In this document: piece by piece, positions 34,338 to 43,262 of the stretch
How the letters are laid out: every line of letters begins with the position of its first letter
How positions within the stretch are numbered: position 1 is the first letter of the stretch
Origin: Acidobacteriota bacterium
GTDB lineage: Bacteria; Acidobacteriota; Terriglobia; Acidiferrales; UBA7541
Length of the DNA: 64,000 nt
NCBI GenBank assembly: GCA_023481105.1
Contig: JAMCWK010000026.1
Span: forward strand, 32,759 to 96,758
Reading direction: 5' to 3'
Program-made: the position numbers and the translations under genes
Notes under the pieces: generated by a model
Seen by the model: the letters and a program-made list of their open reading frames with translations, nothing else
Database searches by the model: none
Told to the model about the DNA's origin: nothing

Positions 34338-35828
34338 ATGCCCACGTGGGCCCAATTCATGGACGCGCTGTGGCAGGGGCTGCCGCTAATTAAGCCGGAG
34401 CTGCAACTGACCCTGTGGGGCATCGGCATCCTGCTTACCGATTTCTTTCTGGAGGAGCGCCACAAATACTGGAACGCCATTGTGGCCTTGATCGGAGTGG
34501 CCTTCAGCGCGGTTGAGCTTTGGGTTCTCCGGCTGGAGATGGTCAAGCAGCGCGCTCCGTACTTTTCCGGCTTCAACGATTCTGTCCGCGTGGACCCTTT
34601 CTTCATTTATTTCGGATTCATCTTTCTTGCCGCCACCGCGCTGGTGATTCTCATCTCCGTGCGCTATCTCGAAATCGAGCACGAGCACCGCGGCGAGTAT
34701 TACGCCCTGATGCTGTTCGCCACAGTGGGCATGATGTTCATGGCCTCCGGCTACGACCTCATCACGCTGTTCATTTCCCTCGAAACAATGGCGCTCAGCT
34801 TCTACATTCTCGTCGGATTTCTGCGCAAGGAGCGCCGCTCCAACGAAGGCGCGCTGAAATACCTTCTGCTCGGCGCGTTCAGCTCCGGCATTCTCGCCTA
34901 CGGATTTTCGGTGCTTTACGGCTTGAGCGGCTCGACTAACCTCAGCGACATCGCCAACGCCCTGGCCCTGCGTCCGTTGAATGACATGCTGGTAGTGCTC
35001 GCGCTGGTCACTGTGAGCGCCGGGCTCTTCTTCAAAATCGCTGCAGTGCCGTTCCACATGTGGGCCCCGGACGTGTACGAGGGCGCGCCGACATCCATCA
35101 CCGCCTACGTCAGCGTGGCCAGCAAGGCCGCAAGCTTCGCGATGCTGATGCGACTCTTCCTGGTGCCTTTTTGGCCGGTGCGCGCAAACTGGGAAATGCT
35201 CTTTGCCGCCGTCGCGCTGGCCACTATGACTGTCGGCAACTTCGCCGCGCTTACACAAACCAACATCAAGCGCCTGCTGGCCTACTCATCCATCGCTCAC
35301 GTCGGCTACATGCTGCTCGGCATGGTAGCCATGAACGAAACCGGCATGAAAGGCATCGCATTTTATCTTTTCGCCTACGCCTTCATGACCATCGGCGCCT
35401 TTGCCGTCGTGATTCTGTTGCGGCGCAAGGGCCTCATCGGCGACGAACTGGAAGACATGAACGGCCTCATCCACCGCCACCCGGGCGCAGCCATCCTGAT
35501 GCTGATTTTTCTGCTTTCGCTGGCCGGCATCCCGCCCACCGCGGGCTTCATGGGTAAGTGGCTGATCTTCTGGGCGCTCATCGAGACGAAGCACTATTAC
35601 CTCGCCATTTTCGGCGCCCTCTACATTCTCCCGGCGGTGTACTACTATCTGCGCATCGTGGTGCACATGTGGATGACCGACGTCACCGATCCCGAGCTGC
35701 CCACCATCTCCCCGGCGCAATGGGTGGCGTTGGCCGCGGCGGTGATTCTGGTGCTCGGTGCGGGACTCTACCCCGAGCCGTTCATCAAGCTGGCCACCTA
35801 CTCCGTCATCCTTCCTCTCGCCCGTTGA
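34338..35828 (+). CDS. nuoN: NADH-quinone oxidoreductase subunit N (cluster 1)
   Basis: This 496-aa antiporter-like subunit has LFISLETMALSFYILVGF, FKIAAVPFHMWAPDVYEGAPTSITAYVSVASKAASF and NIKRLLAYSSIAHVGYMLLG. It closes the cluster 1 complex I genes. The ATP synthase genes begin only 12 bp after its stop with no terminator between them. Confidence 0.96.
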   Translation: MPTWAQFMDALWQGLPLIKPELQLTLWGIGILLTDFFLEERHKYWNAIVALIGVAFSAVELWVLRLEMVKQRAPYFSGFNDSVRVDPFFIYFGFIFLAATALVILISVRYLEIEHEHRGEYYALMLFATVGMMFMASGYDLITLFISLETMALSFYILVGFLRKERRSNEGALKYLLLGAFSSGILAYGFSVLYGLSGSTNLSDIANALALRPLNDMLVVLALVTVSAGLFFKIAAVPFHMWAPDVYEGAPTSITAYVSVASKAASFAMLMRLFLVPFWPVRANWEMLFAAVALATMTVGNFAALTQTNIKRLLAYSSIAHVGYMLLGMVAMNETGMKGIAFYLFAYAFMTIGAFAVVILLRRKGLIGDELEDMNGLIHRHPGAAILMLIFLLSLAGIPPTAGFMGKWLIFWALIETKHYYLAIFGALYILPAVYYYLRIVVHMWMTDVTDPELPTISPAQWVALAAAVILVLGAGLYPEPFIKLATYSVILPLAR

Positions 35829-35840
35829 GCCGGAGGCGCC

Positions 35841-36077
35841 ATGCCTTCTGACCCACCGTCCAAGGGCACAAGAACTCTTGTCCAAATCCTGGCGCTTGCG
35901 ATGGAGCTGCCGGTTATTCCCGTGGCAGCCGTGTTGATCGGGGGCGGCCTGGGCTACCTGCTCGATAAGTGGCTGCACACCGGGCCATTCCTTACTCTCA
36001 CGTTTGGCGTGCTGGGCTTCGCGGCTGGCATTCGCGAATTGGTGCGCCGTTTGAAAATCAACCATGACGACCAGTGA
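35841..36077 (+). CDS. atpZ: AtpZ-like F-type ATPase accessory membrane protein
   Basis: This 78-aa protein has two hydrophobic helices (about 22-38 and 46-62) with the AtpZ/F0F1-ATPase-subunit pattern GGGLGYLLDKWLHTGPFLTLTFGVLGFAAGIREL. AtpZ and AtpI act together in F-type ATPase assembly and Ca2+/Mg2+ transport in some bacteria. It follows nuoN by 12 bp and overlaps atpI by 14 nt. Confidence 0.85.
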   Translation: MPSDPPSKGTRTLVQILALAMELPVIPVAAVLIGGGLGYLLDKWLHTGPFLTLTFGVLGFAAGIRELVRRLKINHDDQ

Positions 36078-36486
36078 GACCTCGGCCGGCCGCGATGAGT
36101 TGAAGCGCGTCGAATACCTGACGCTGGGTTTGGGCCTGGCCGCCTGCCCGATTGTGGTTGCGCGCTGGGGATGGTTTGCTGCGGCCGGATTTCTCACGGG
36201 CGTGCTTGTCTCGTGGATTAACTTTCGCTGGCTGAAGCAGGGCGTCCGTGTGCTGGCGCAATCCGCTACGGCTCAAGCCGGCGAAGAAAACATCAGAGTT
36301 CCGAAACGCGCGAGGGTGCGACTCGTTGCGCGGTTTGCTTTATTGTTGGCTGTGCTGTGTGCTATTCTTTTCGGCTCGTGGTTGCCCGGCGGCGCGGTTC
36401 TTGCAGGCTTGTTTGCAGCGGTGGCCGCCGTTCTGGTGGAAATGGTCTACCGCCTTTGCCGGGCGCTGCTGCAAAGTTTCGGTTAA
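36064..36486 (+). CDS. atpI: ATP synthase subunit I (AtpI-like)
   Basis: This 140-aa protein has four hydrophobic segments and the AtpI-type pattern (GFLTGVLVSWINFRWLKQGV). It is thought to help assemble the c-ring. It overlaps atpZ and precedes atpB, the usual order, which supports the weak sequence match. Confidence 0.78.
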   Translation: MTTSETSAGRDELKRVEYLTLGLGLAACPIVVARWGWFAAAGFLTGVLVSWINFRWLKQGVRVLAQSATAQAGEENIRVPKRARVRLVARFALLLAVLCAILFGSWLPGGAVLAGLFAAVAAVLVEMVYRLCRALLQSFG

Positions 36487-36521
36487 TCCCCTAGCGTTTC
36501 ATCACTTCGTGCGGGAGAGTT

Positions 36522-37337
36522 ATGGAAGAGCACCACGTCCTGGCCGTGACCAAACTGCTGAACTGGCTGCTGGGCAAGCCGGTTGCCGCCTTGCTCGCGG
36601 CGCTTCACATCCAGCCTGAAAATCCGCAATATCCGATCCCCAATCACGTGGCCATGGAAATAGTCGTTTTCGTGGTCGCCGCCGTATTTTTTCTTTGGCT
36701 GAAGCGGCGCATCTCCGTGGACCGCCCCGGCGGCACGCAGCAGTGCATCGAGTTGTTGCTGACGAACCCAATGAACCTTGGCGTGCGCGACCTGCTGGCA
36801 AGCAACCTGGAGCACGGTGCTGAAAAGTATGTGCCCATGCTAGGAAGCATCGGCATATTCGTCCTGATGTGCAATCTGATCAGCCTGGTCCCCGGCCTGG
36901 AATCTCCGACGGCGACCGTTTCGGTGCCCTTTGGTTGCGCCGTGGTTGTGTTTGGGTACTACAACTGGAGCGGCATCCGGCATCACGGGGTGTTGGGTTA
37001 CGGGAAGCACTTTCTGGGGCCAAACCTGTACATGTCACCGCTCATGGTAGTCATCGAAGCAGTCAGCCATTCGGCGCGGTTGCTCTCTCTCACCGTTCGT
37101 CTCTGGGTGAACATGTTTGTGAGCGAGCTGCTCTACGGGATTTTTCTCGGCCTGCTTTTGCAGCTCTCAATCTACCTGGGCCATCTGAATGTGCTGGGCT
37201 ATGTGGCGTTTGTGCTGCCGCTGGCGTTTCCGCTAATTTTCATCGTGCTGCACATTTTTGTGGGAATTCTCCAGGCATTTGTGTTCACGGTTTTGCCGGT
37301 CATCTATGTGGCCGGAGCAGTCAAAGAAGCACATTAA
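36522..37337 (+). CDS. atpB: ATP synthase subunit a
   Basis: This 271-aa membrane stator subunit has the essential Arg in SLTVRLWVNMFVSELL (R193), and ISLVPGLESPTATVSVP and a C-terminal ILQAFVFTVLPVIYVAGAV. With the c-ring it forms the ion path of the F1Fo ATP synthase. The start at 36522 is preceded by GGGAG. It is in a short atp group after the nuo genes. Confidence 0.95.
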   Translation: MEEHHVLAVTKLLNWLLGKPVAALLAALHIQPENPQYPIPNHVAMEIVVFVVAAVFFLWLKRRISVDRPGGTQQCIELLLTNPMNLGVRDLLASNLEHGAEKYVPMLGSIGIFVLMCNLISLVPGLESPTATVSVPFGCAVVVFGYYNWSGIRHHGVLGYGKHFLGPNLYMSPLMVVIEAVSHSARLLSLTVRLWVNMFVSELLYGIFLGLLLQLSIYLGHLNVLGYVAFVLPLAFPLIFIVLHIFVGILQAFVFTVLPVIYVAGAVKEAH

Positions 37338-37429
37338 TCCGGCATCATGCCGCAAGTGTGATCCCGACTGTACGAGGGATGTCCGGGAGCCACCTCCTGG
37401 CGGTCAATTCATACAAAGGAGAAACAAAG

Positions 37430-37744
37430 ATGAAGAAGTTTGCGGTAGTAGCGTTGGCGATTCTGGCGGTTTCATTGCTGGCTCCTGCGGCGTTTGCGCA
37501 AGGCAGCGAACCCGCGCAGGCGGCCGGCACGAACTGGGTGGTGATCACAGCAGGCTTCAGCATGGCCATTGCTTCGGCGGCGTGCGGTTACGCCCAGGCG
37601 AAGGCCAGCGCAGCGGCTTCGGAGAGCATGGCGCGCAATCCGGGAGCTGCGGGCGTAATTCAGAACATGCTGATTCTCGCGCTTGTGCTGATTGAGTCCA
37701 TGGCTCTCTACACGTTCGCAACCATGTTTATTCGCGTGAAGTAA
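37430..37744 (+). CDS. atpE: ATP synthase subunit c with Na+-type ligand set
   Basis: This 104-aa proteolipid has two membrane helices joined by the ARNPGA loop. The ion-binding Glu is E89 in VLIESMALY. Gln56 in the first helix, Ser90 and Tyr94 fall at the spacings of Q32, S66 and Y70 relative to E65 in the Na+-binding Ilyobacter tartaricus ring, so Na+ binding is plausible; the Thr at E+2 is Met here. Residues 1-23 look like a signal peptide (ending AFA before QG), which is unusual for c subunits. An AAAGGAG site fixes the start. A terminator follows. Confidence 0.93.
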   Translation: MKKFAVVALAILAVSLLAPAAFAQGSEPAQAAGTNWVVITAGFSMAIASAACGYAQAKASAAASESMARNPGAAGVIQNMLILALVLIESMALYTFATMFIRVK

Positions 37745-37765
37745 AACCAATCCAAACATATTGGC

Positions 37766-37801
37766 GGCCCGGAGGTATCGCCTCCGGGCCGTTTTCTTTT
37801 T
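37766..37801 (+). terminator. Strong rho-independent terminator after atpE
   Basis: A perfect 10-bp stem GGCCCGGAGG/CCTCCGGGCC (37766-37775 and 37781-37790) with loop TATCG is followed by GTTTTCTTTTT. It ends the nuo-atp operon between the two convergent clusters. In the opposite direction no T-run follows the stem. Confidence 0.93.
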
Positions 37802-37850
37802 GGCCTGGTTTTGCAGAGTCAGCCCCGCGCTTCGGGGCAAGCGTTTTCCT

Positions 37851-39314
37851 TCAGCGCAGCGCCGCCGCCGACCGCACCGCAAACGCCAGCAGCGGCCCGG
37901 GGGCAAAGAACAGCGTCAGAATGCCCACCGCGGTAATCAACATCACCGAAGCCACGCCGGGCGTGACCGGCACGGGCGTCCATTCCTGCTGCGCCTCGCG
38001 GAAGTACATCACCCAGATTACGCGCAAGTAGTAAAACGCGCCGACCACCGTCGTGACCGCCATAATCACTACGAGCCAGATCAGCCGTGCGTCCAGCGCT
38101 GCTTGGAAGATGTAAAGCTTGCCGAGGAATCCGGCGGTCAGCGGCAACCCCAGCAGCGAGAGCAGAAATAGCGAAAGGCACAACGCCGTCAACGGCTGCT
38201 TCGTGGAAAGTCCTGCGTAATCGTCAATCGCCAGCCGTTGTTCGCCGCTTCCGCCCAGGTGCGACACAATCGTGAACGCGCCCAGCTTCATCAACGCGTA
38301 TGCCACCAAATAGAACAGCACGGCGGCGATTCCCGCGTCCGAATTTTCACCGGCTGCGCCTGCCGCCGCCACCGCCACAAGCAAATACCCCGCATGCGCG
38401 ATCGAGGAGTAAGCCAGCATCCGTTTGATATTCGACTGCACCACTGCGGCGAAGTTTCCCACCACCATGGTCAGCGCCGCAGAAGCCCAGACGATCCAGA
38501 ACCACGTGCTGCTCGCGTCGCCAAACGCAGTAAACACGATGCGCAGCAGCACCGCAAACGCCGCCGCTTTCGGCCCCGACGCCAGCAGCGCGGTCACCGG
38601 TGTCGGCGCGCCTTCGTACACGTCCGGCGTCCAAATTTGAAACGGCGCCGTGGCAATTTTGAAAGCCATGCCCACAAAGAGCATCCCAAATCCCAGCGTC
38701 AGCAACACCTGGTTGCCGGCGGAGTGCGCAACGACGGTGCGAATCGCCAGCAGGGAAGTGCTGCCCGTCGCGCCGTACACCATGGCCACGCCGTACAGAA
38801 AAAACGCCGTGGCGAACGACCCCAGCAGAAAATACTTCATCGCCGATTCGTGCGACTTCGGCGTCGCGCGCCGGTAGCACGCCAGGATGTAACTCGCAAT
38901 GGAGCTGATCTCGAGGCCCACGAAAACCGTCATCAACTCCGTGGCGCTGGTCATGATGCCCATGCCGCACGTGGCAAACAGCACCAGCGCATAGAATTCG
39001 CCCTGGAGAATTCCTTCCCGCTTCAGGTATTCGTCCGACGCCAGAATCACCAGCGCCGCCGCGGCGAAAATAATCAGGTGCAGAAAAACGCTGAAGCTAT
39101 CCACGACCAGCAAGCCGTACATGCCCTCGCCGGGATGCCGCACCATCAGCAGAATCGAAGCCAGCGCCGCCAGAGACCCGAGCACTCCCAGATTTGCGGA
39201 AATATCCTTGCGCTCGCGCGGCACAAACGGGTCCACGACCATGATGAGCATGCCGAAGAAGCACGCTACCAATTCCGGCGCCATGCGGTACATGTCTTGG
39301 ATCGGCGGAAACAT
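37851..39314 (-). CDS. nuoN: NADH-quinone oxidoreductase subunit N (cluster 2)
   Basis: This 487-aa antiporter-like subunit of the second complex I has LMTVFVGLEISSIASYILACY, FKIATAPFQIWTPDVYEGAPTPVTALLASGPKAAAF and NIKRMLAYSSIAHAGYLLVA. It is the last gene of the minus-strand cluster. A small hairpin (GCCCCG/CGGGGC, 37822-37838) lies beyond its stop but lacks a T-run. Confidence 0.95.
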   Translation of the reverse strand: MFPPIQDMYRMAPELVACFFGMLIMVVDPFVPRERKDISANLGVLGSLAALASILLMVRHPGEGMYGLLVVDSFSVFLHLIIFAAAALVILASDEYLKREGILQGEFYALVLFATCGMGIMTSATELMTVFVGLEISSIASYILACYRRATPKSHESAMKYFLLGSFATAFFLYGVAMVYGATGSTSLLAIRTVVAHSAGNQVLLTLGFGMLFVGMAFKIATAPFQIWTPDVYEGAPTPVTALLASGPKAAAFAVLLRIVFTAFGDASSTWFWIVWASAALTMVVGNFAAVVQSNIKRMLAYSSIAHAGYLLVAVAAAGAAGENSDAGIAAVLFYLVAYALMKLGAFTIVSHLGGSGEQRLAIDDYAGLSTKQPLTALCLSLFLLSLLGLPLTAGFLGKLYIFQAALDARLIWLVVIMAVTTVVGAFYYLRVIWVMYFREAQQEWTPVPVTPGVASVMLITAVGILTLFFAPGPLLAFAVRSAAALR

Positions 39315-40934
39315 TTATTTCGTATCCAGCCCTTTTTGCGTTGTCTTTGTCGGCCGACCACTCGTAGGGGCGCAGCATGCTGCGCCCGAGTTTATTTGCA
39401 TTTCGCCGCTCGCCAGTTCCGGCATCTGCGGCCGCTTCATCTGCTCGATCACCTGCGTGCTGGCCTTTTCTGTGCGGCTCAGGAACAGCGGCGAGCCAAT
39501 GCCCATCCACAAAATCAACACGCACAGCGGCCAGAGGATCAATCGCTCGCGGGGTGAGCAGTCCGGCAGCGCGCGGTTCTTCTCATGCGTCACATCGCCA
39601 AACGCCACGCGCTGGTACGCCCACAGCAGATACACGGCCGCGAGAATTACCCCGAGCGCTCCGAACGTGGCCCACAGTTTGTTCACTTGATACGTCCCCA
39701 GCAAAATCAGGAATTCGCCCACGAACCCGTTGAGCATCGGCAAGCCCAGCGACGATAGGCACACAAACAAGAAGAATGCTGAGAGCACCGGCATCGGCGT
39801 GGCCAGCCCGCCAAACTCTTTGATCATGTGCGTGTGCCGCCGGTCGTAGAGCATTCCGGCAATCAAGAAGAGCGCGCCGGTGGAAATGCCGTGGTTCAGC
39901 ATCTGATAGATCGCGCCCTGGATGGCGATGGGATGGAATGAAAAAATTCCCAGCACGACGAATCCAAGATGGCTTACCGACGAATACGCAATCAGCTTCT
40001 TCAGGTCCGGCTGTACCATGGACACCAGCGCGCCATACACGATGCCGATGATCGCCAGCCCCGCCACCCACGGGGCCAGTTCCCTGGACGCGGCAGGGAA
40101 CAGCGGCAGGCAGAAGCGCAGCAAGCCGTAGGTGCCCATTTTCAGCAGCACCCCCGCCAGAATCACCGAGCCCGCCGTCGGCGCCTCGACGTGCGCGTCC
40201 GGCAGCCACGTGTGCAGCGGAAAGAGCGGCACCTTGATGGCAAACGCCAGGAAAAACGCGCCAAAGAGCAGCAACTCCGTCGTGTGCGCAAGCCGCAGTT
40301 GGCTGGTTTGCAGCAGGATTTGAATCGTCGGCAGGTCGAACGTGCCGCCGGGCACGCTCGCCGCACTCAGCCCGTAGAGCCACAGGATAGCCACCAGCAT
40401 CAGCACCGACCCGGCCATGGTGTACAGCACGAACTTGATCGCCGCATAGACGCGCCGCTCGTGTCCCCAGATGCCGATGAGGAAATACATGGGCACCAGC
40501 ATCACTTCCCAGAACACAAAAAAGAGAATCAGGTCGAGCGCGAGGAAAACGCCAATCATGCCTGTCTCGAGCACCAGCAGCATCAGGAAGAATTCTTTCA
40601 CGCGCTTCTGAATGCTCTCCCACGAACACAGCATGGCAATCGGCGTGAGCAGCGTGGTCAGAATGACCAGCCACAGGCTCAGCCCGTCCACGCCCATGTG
40701 ATAGTTGATGCCCGGTGAGGAAATCCACCGCCGGAATTCTTCGAGCTGATAGCCCGGCGCGTCCGTCCGGAACCCGCGCAACATCAGTAAAGACAGAACG
40801 AAATTCGCCACGGCCGTCGCCAGCGCCAGGCGGCGAATCCACACGTGGTCGTCGCCACGCAGCGCCAGGAGTCCCAGCGAGCCGAGCAGCGGCAGAAACG
40901 TAACCACCGAAAGTAGATAGGATTCGTTTGTCAT
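39315..40934 (-). CDS. nuoM: NADH-quinone oxidoreductase subunit M (cluster 2)
   Basis: This 539-aa antiporter-like subunit has LFFVFWEVMLVPMYFLIGIWG, KVPLFPLHTWLPDAHVEAPTAGSVILAGVLLKMGTYGLL and KKLIAYSSVSHLGFVVLG. The C-terminal ~25 residues include NSGAACCAPTSGRP, encoded by a GTAGGGG palindromic element (39364-39387), so the native end has probably been extended by repeat insertion. Its stop abuts the nuoN start. Confidence 0.95.
   Translation of the reverse strand: MTNESYLLSVVTFLPLLGSLGLLALRGDDHVWIRRLALATAVANFVLSLLMLRGFRTDAPGYQLEEFRRWISSPGINYHMGVDGLSLWLVILTTLLTPIAMLCSWESIQKRVKEFFLMLLVLETGMIGVFLALDLILFFVFWEVMLVPMYFLIGIWGHERRVYAAIKFVLYTMAGSVLMLVAILWLYGLSAASVPGGTFDLPTIQILLQTSQLRLAHTTELLLFGAFFLAFAIKVPLFPLHTWLPDAHVEAPTAGSVILAGVLLKMGTYGLLRFCLPLFPAASRELAPWVAGLAIIGIVYGALVSMVQPDLKKLIAYSSVSHLGFVVLGIFSFHPIAIQGAIYQMLNHGISTGALFLIAGMLYDRRHTHMIKEFGGLATPMPVLSAFFLFVCLSSLGLPMLNGFVGEFLILLGTYQVNKLWATFGALGVILAAVYLLWAYQRVAFGDVTHEKNRALPDCSPRERLILWPLCVLILWMGIGSPLFLSRTEKASTQVIEQMKRPQMPELASGEMQINSGAACCAPTSGRPTKTTQKGLDTK
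39364..39387. repeat. Palindromic element in the 3' end of nuoM (cluster 2)
   Basis: GTAG is followed by the perfect 20-bp palindrome GGGCGCAGCATGCTGCGCCC (39368-39387). It is read in frame as part of the nuoM C-terminal tail, about residues 516-524. Confidence 0.85.
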
Positions 40935-40935
40935 G

Positions 40936-42906
40936 CTACTTCACCAGCCAAACCAGCAGCGACGTCACGGCCACCGCGCCGAGCACCACCCACGTCGCGT
41001 AGCTGCGCGTGTTGCCGGACTGCGCTTGCCGCACTCGTTCGCCCACCGCGCGCGCAGCGTGCGCCAGCCCATTCACCGAGCCGTCAATCCCGCGCGCATC
41101 CACCGCCTGCCAGAACACAATGTTCGACACCCAGTGGATCGGCCGCACCACCAGCGCATCGTAAATTTCGTCCACGTAGTATTTGTTCGCCAGAAGTTTC
41201 TGTACATTTTTCTGGAGTGCCGTGCCTTCCAAAAAGCCCGGCCTGCCGACCAGGAATCTCCGCCACGCAATCAGCACGCCCACCGCGGCGCCGAAAATCG
41301 CGAAGCCCGTCAGCAGCATCTCGAGTTGGTGCGAATACTTCGCGGCGTGCTCCACCGCCTCGAGCGAAGCGAGTTCCGCCCCCGCGAACGCCGGGCTTAG
41401 AAAATGTTCGATGCGGTCGCTACCGCCGAGCGATTCCGGAATTCCCACCCACCCGCCAATCACGGAGAGCGCCGCTAGCACAACCAGCGGCACCAGCATG
41501 CTCTTCGGCGCTTCGTGTACGTGGACATGCTCCTCGTCGTAGCGCGCTGTGCCAAAGAACGTGAGGAACAGCAGCCGGAACATGTACACCGCCGTCAGAA
41601 CAGCAGTCGCCAGCGCAACCGCCCAGAGGATCTTGTTGTTCGCGGGCGTGCCGAACGCGCTCGATGCGGTCTTCCAAAGAATCGCGTCTTTGCTGAAAAA
41701 ACCGGAAAATCCGGGCGCACCGGCAATCGCCAGCGTGGCCATGAACATCGTCCAAAACGTCCACGGAATTTTCTTGCGCAGCCCGCCCATTTTGCGCAAG
41801 TCCTGCTCGCCGCCCATGGCGTGAATCACGCTGCCCGCGGCAAGGAACAACAGCGCTTTGAAAAACGCGTGCGTGAACAAATGGAAAATTCCCGCTGCAA
41901 ATGCGCCCACGCCGCACGCCAGCATCATGTAGCCGAGCTGGCTGACGGTGGAATACGCCAGCACGCGCTTGATGTCGTTTTGCGCGAGGCCGATCGTCGC
42001 AGCAAATAATGCCGTCGCGCAGCCGATCACTGCGACGACGGTCATCGCCAATTCCGCATGCGCGAAAATCACGCTGGACCGCGCCACTACGTACACGCCG
42101 GCTGTCACCATGGTGGCCGCATGGATCAGCGCGCTGACCGGCGTGGGCCCTTCCATCGCGTCGGGTAGCCAGACGTAAAGCGGAAGTTGCGCGCTCTTTC
42201 CGGTTGCGCCGACAAACAACAGAAGCGCGACCGCCGTTAACACACCCGCTGCACCCATCGGTTCAAACCGCATATTCGCGGCTGCCGCGAACACCTCGTT
42301 GAAATTCAGCGAATGAAACGTCTGGAATATCAGAAACATTCCCAGCATGAAGCCGAAGTCGCCAATGCGGTTGACGATGAACGCCTTCTTCCCTGCGTCC
42401 GCGGCCGACTTGCGCAGAAAAGAAAATCCAATCAGCAGATAACTGCACAGGCCCACGCCCTCCCAGCCGACAAACAGCAGCGCGTAGTTCGCAGCCATCA
42501 CCAGGATCAGCATGAAAAACATGAACAAATTGAGATAAGAGAAGAAGCGGTAGTAGCCGCCTTCTTTGGCCATGTAGCCCGTGGAATAAATATGAATCAG
42601 CCAGCCCACGCCGGTGACCACCAGCAGCATCACTACTGTGAGCTGGTCCACTTGCAACGCAAAATCCGCGCGGAAATTACCCGCCAGGATCCACGGGAAA
42701 TAGGACTTGACCCATGGAATGTCCTGCGATGGAAGCGACGCGAATTCGCGAATCACTTGCAGCGCGGCGAGAAACGACAGGCCTGTCGCGCCAATGGCGA
42801 CCGCGTCAATCGCTCGCTTCGGCCAGCGTCTTCCCAGCAAGCCGTTTAGCGCCGCGCCGAGCAGCGGCAGCGCCGGAATAATCCAGAGATGATCCAGTAC
42901 GAACAT
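40936..42906 (-). CDS. nuoL: NADH-quinone oxidoreductase subunit L (cluster 2)
   Basis: This 656-aa distal pumping subunit has LLFVGWEGVGLCSYLLIGFSF, GKSAQLPLYVWLPDAMEGPTPVSALIHAATMVTAGVYVV and NDIKRVLAYSTVSQLGYMMLA, plus the C-terminal lateral helix and anchor. It is preceded by a palindromic element at 42927-42950 in the gap to nuoK. Confidence 0.96.
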   Translation of the reverse strand: MFVLDHLWIIPALPLLGAALNGLLGRRWPKRAIDAVAIGATGLSFLAALQVIREFASLPSQDIPWVKSYFPWILAGNFRADFALQVDQLTVVMLLVVTGVGWLIHIYSTGYMAKEGGYYRFFSYLNLFMFFMLILVMAANYALLFVGWEGVGLCSYLLIGFSFLRKSAADAGKKAFIVNRIGDFGFMLGMFLIFQTFHSLNFNEVFAAAANMRFEPMGAAGVLTAVALLLFVGATGKSAQLPLYVWLPDAMEGPTPVSALIHAATMVTAGVYVVARSSVIFAHAELAMTVVAVIGCATALFAATIGLAQNDIKRVLAYSTVSQLGYMMLACGVGAFAAGIFHLFTHAFFKALLFLAAGSVIHAMGGEQDLRKMGGLRKKIPWTFWTMFMATLAIAGAPGFSGFFSKDAILWKTASSAFGTPANNKILWAVALATAVLTAVYMFRLLFLTFFGTARYDEEHVHVHEAPKSMLVPLVVLAALSVIGGWVGIPESLGGSDRIEHFLSPAFAGAELASLEAVEHAAKYSHQLEMLLTGFAIFGAAVGVLIAWRRFLVGRPGFLEGTALQKNVQKLLANKYYVDEIYDALVVRPIHWVSNIVFWQAVDARGIDGSVNGLAHAARAVGERVRQAQSGNTRSYATWVVLGAVAVTSLLVWLVK

Positions 42907-42926
42907 TCAGTCCAATATTCCTTGGC

Positions 42927-42950
42927 GTAGGGGCGCAGCACGCTGCGCCC
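42927..42950. repeat. Palindromic element between nuoK and nuoL (cluster 2)
   Basis: GTAG is followed by GGGCGCAGCACGCTGCGCCC, almost identical to the copy in nuoM at 39364-39387. It lies in the 52-bp intergenic gap. Confidence 0.8.
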
Positions 42951-42958
42951 GCCTATCA

Positions 42959-43258
42959 TTACAATTTCAACAAATCCACGCGTTCGACGTTCAGCGACTG
43001 CCGGTGTTTGGCAATCAGAATGATAATCGCCAGCCCCACGGCCGCTTCTGCCGCCGCCACTACAATCACGAAAAACACGAATACTTGCCCGTTCAAATTC
43101 CCCAGGTGCCGGCTGAAAGTGACGAACGCTAGGTTCACCGCGTTCAGCATCAGCTCGATGGACATGAAAATCGTGATGATGTTGCGCTTGAACATGAACG
43201 CCACTACGCCCAGCCCGAACAGGACTGCGCTCAGCACCAGGTAGTAGGACGACGGCAC
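42959..43258 (-). CDS. nuoK: NADH-quinone oxidoreductase subunit K (cluster 2)
   Basis: This 99-aa, three-helix MrpC-like subunit has [20 protein letters not shown] with the conserved Glu and [17 protein letters not shown]. The GTG at 43258 (start [14 protein letters not shown]) gives the family's normal length and sits 4 nt after the nuoJ stop; the longer frame from 43294 would overlap nuoJ. Confidence 0.93.
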   Translation of the reverse strand: MPSSYYLVLSAVLFGLGVVAFMFKRNIITIFMSIELMLNAVNLAFVTFSRHLGNLNGQVFVFFVIVVAAAEAAVGLAIIILIAKHRQSLNVERVDLLKL

Positions 43259-43262
43259 CACG

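Noticed and set aside
37822..37838. Terminator for nuo cluster 2
   Set aside because: GCCCCG/CGGGGC forms a hairpin but no T-run follows on the minus strand.
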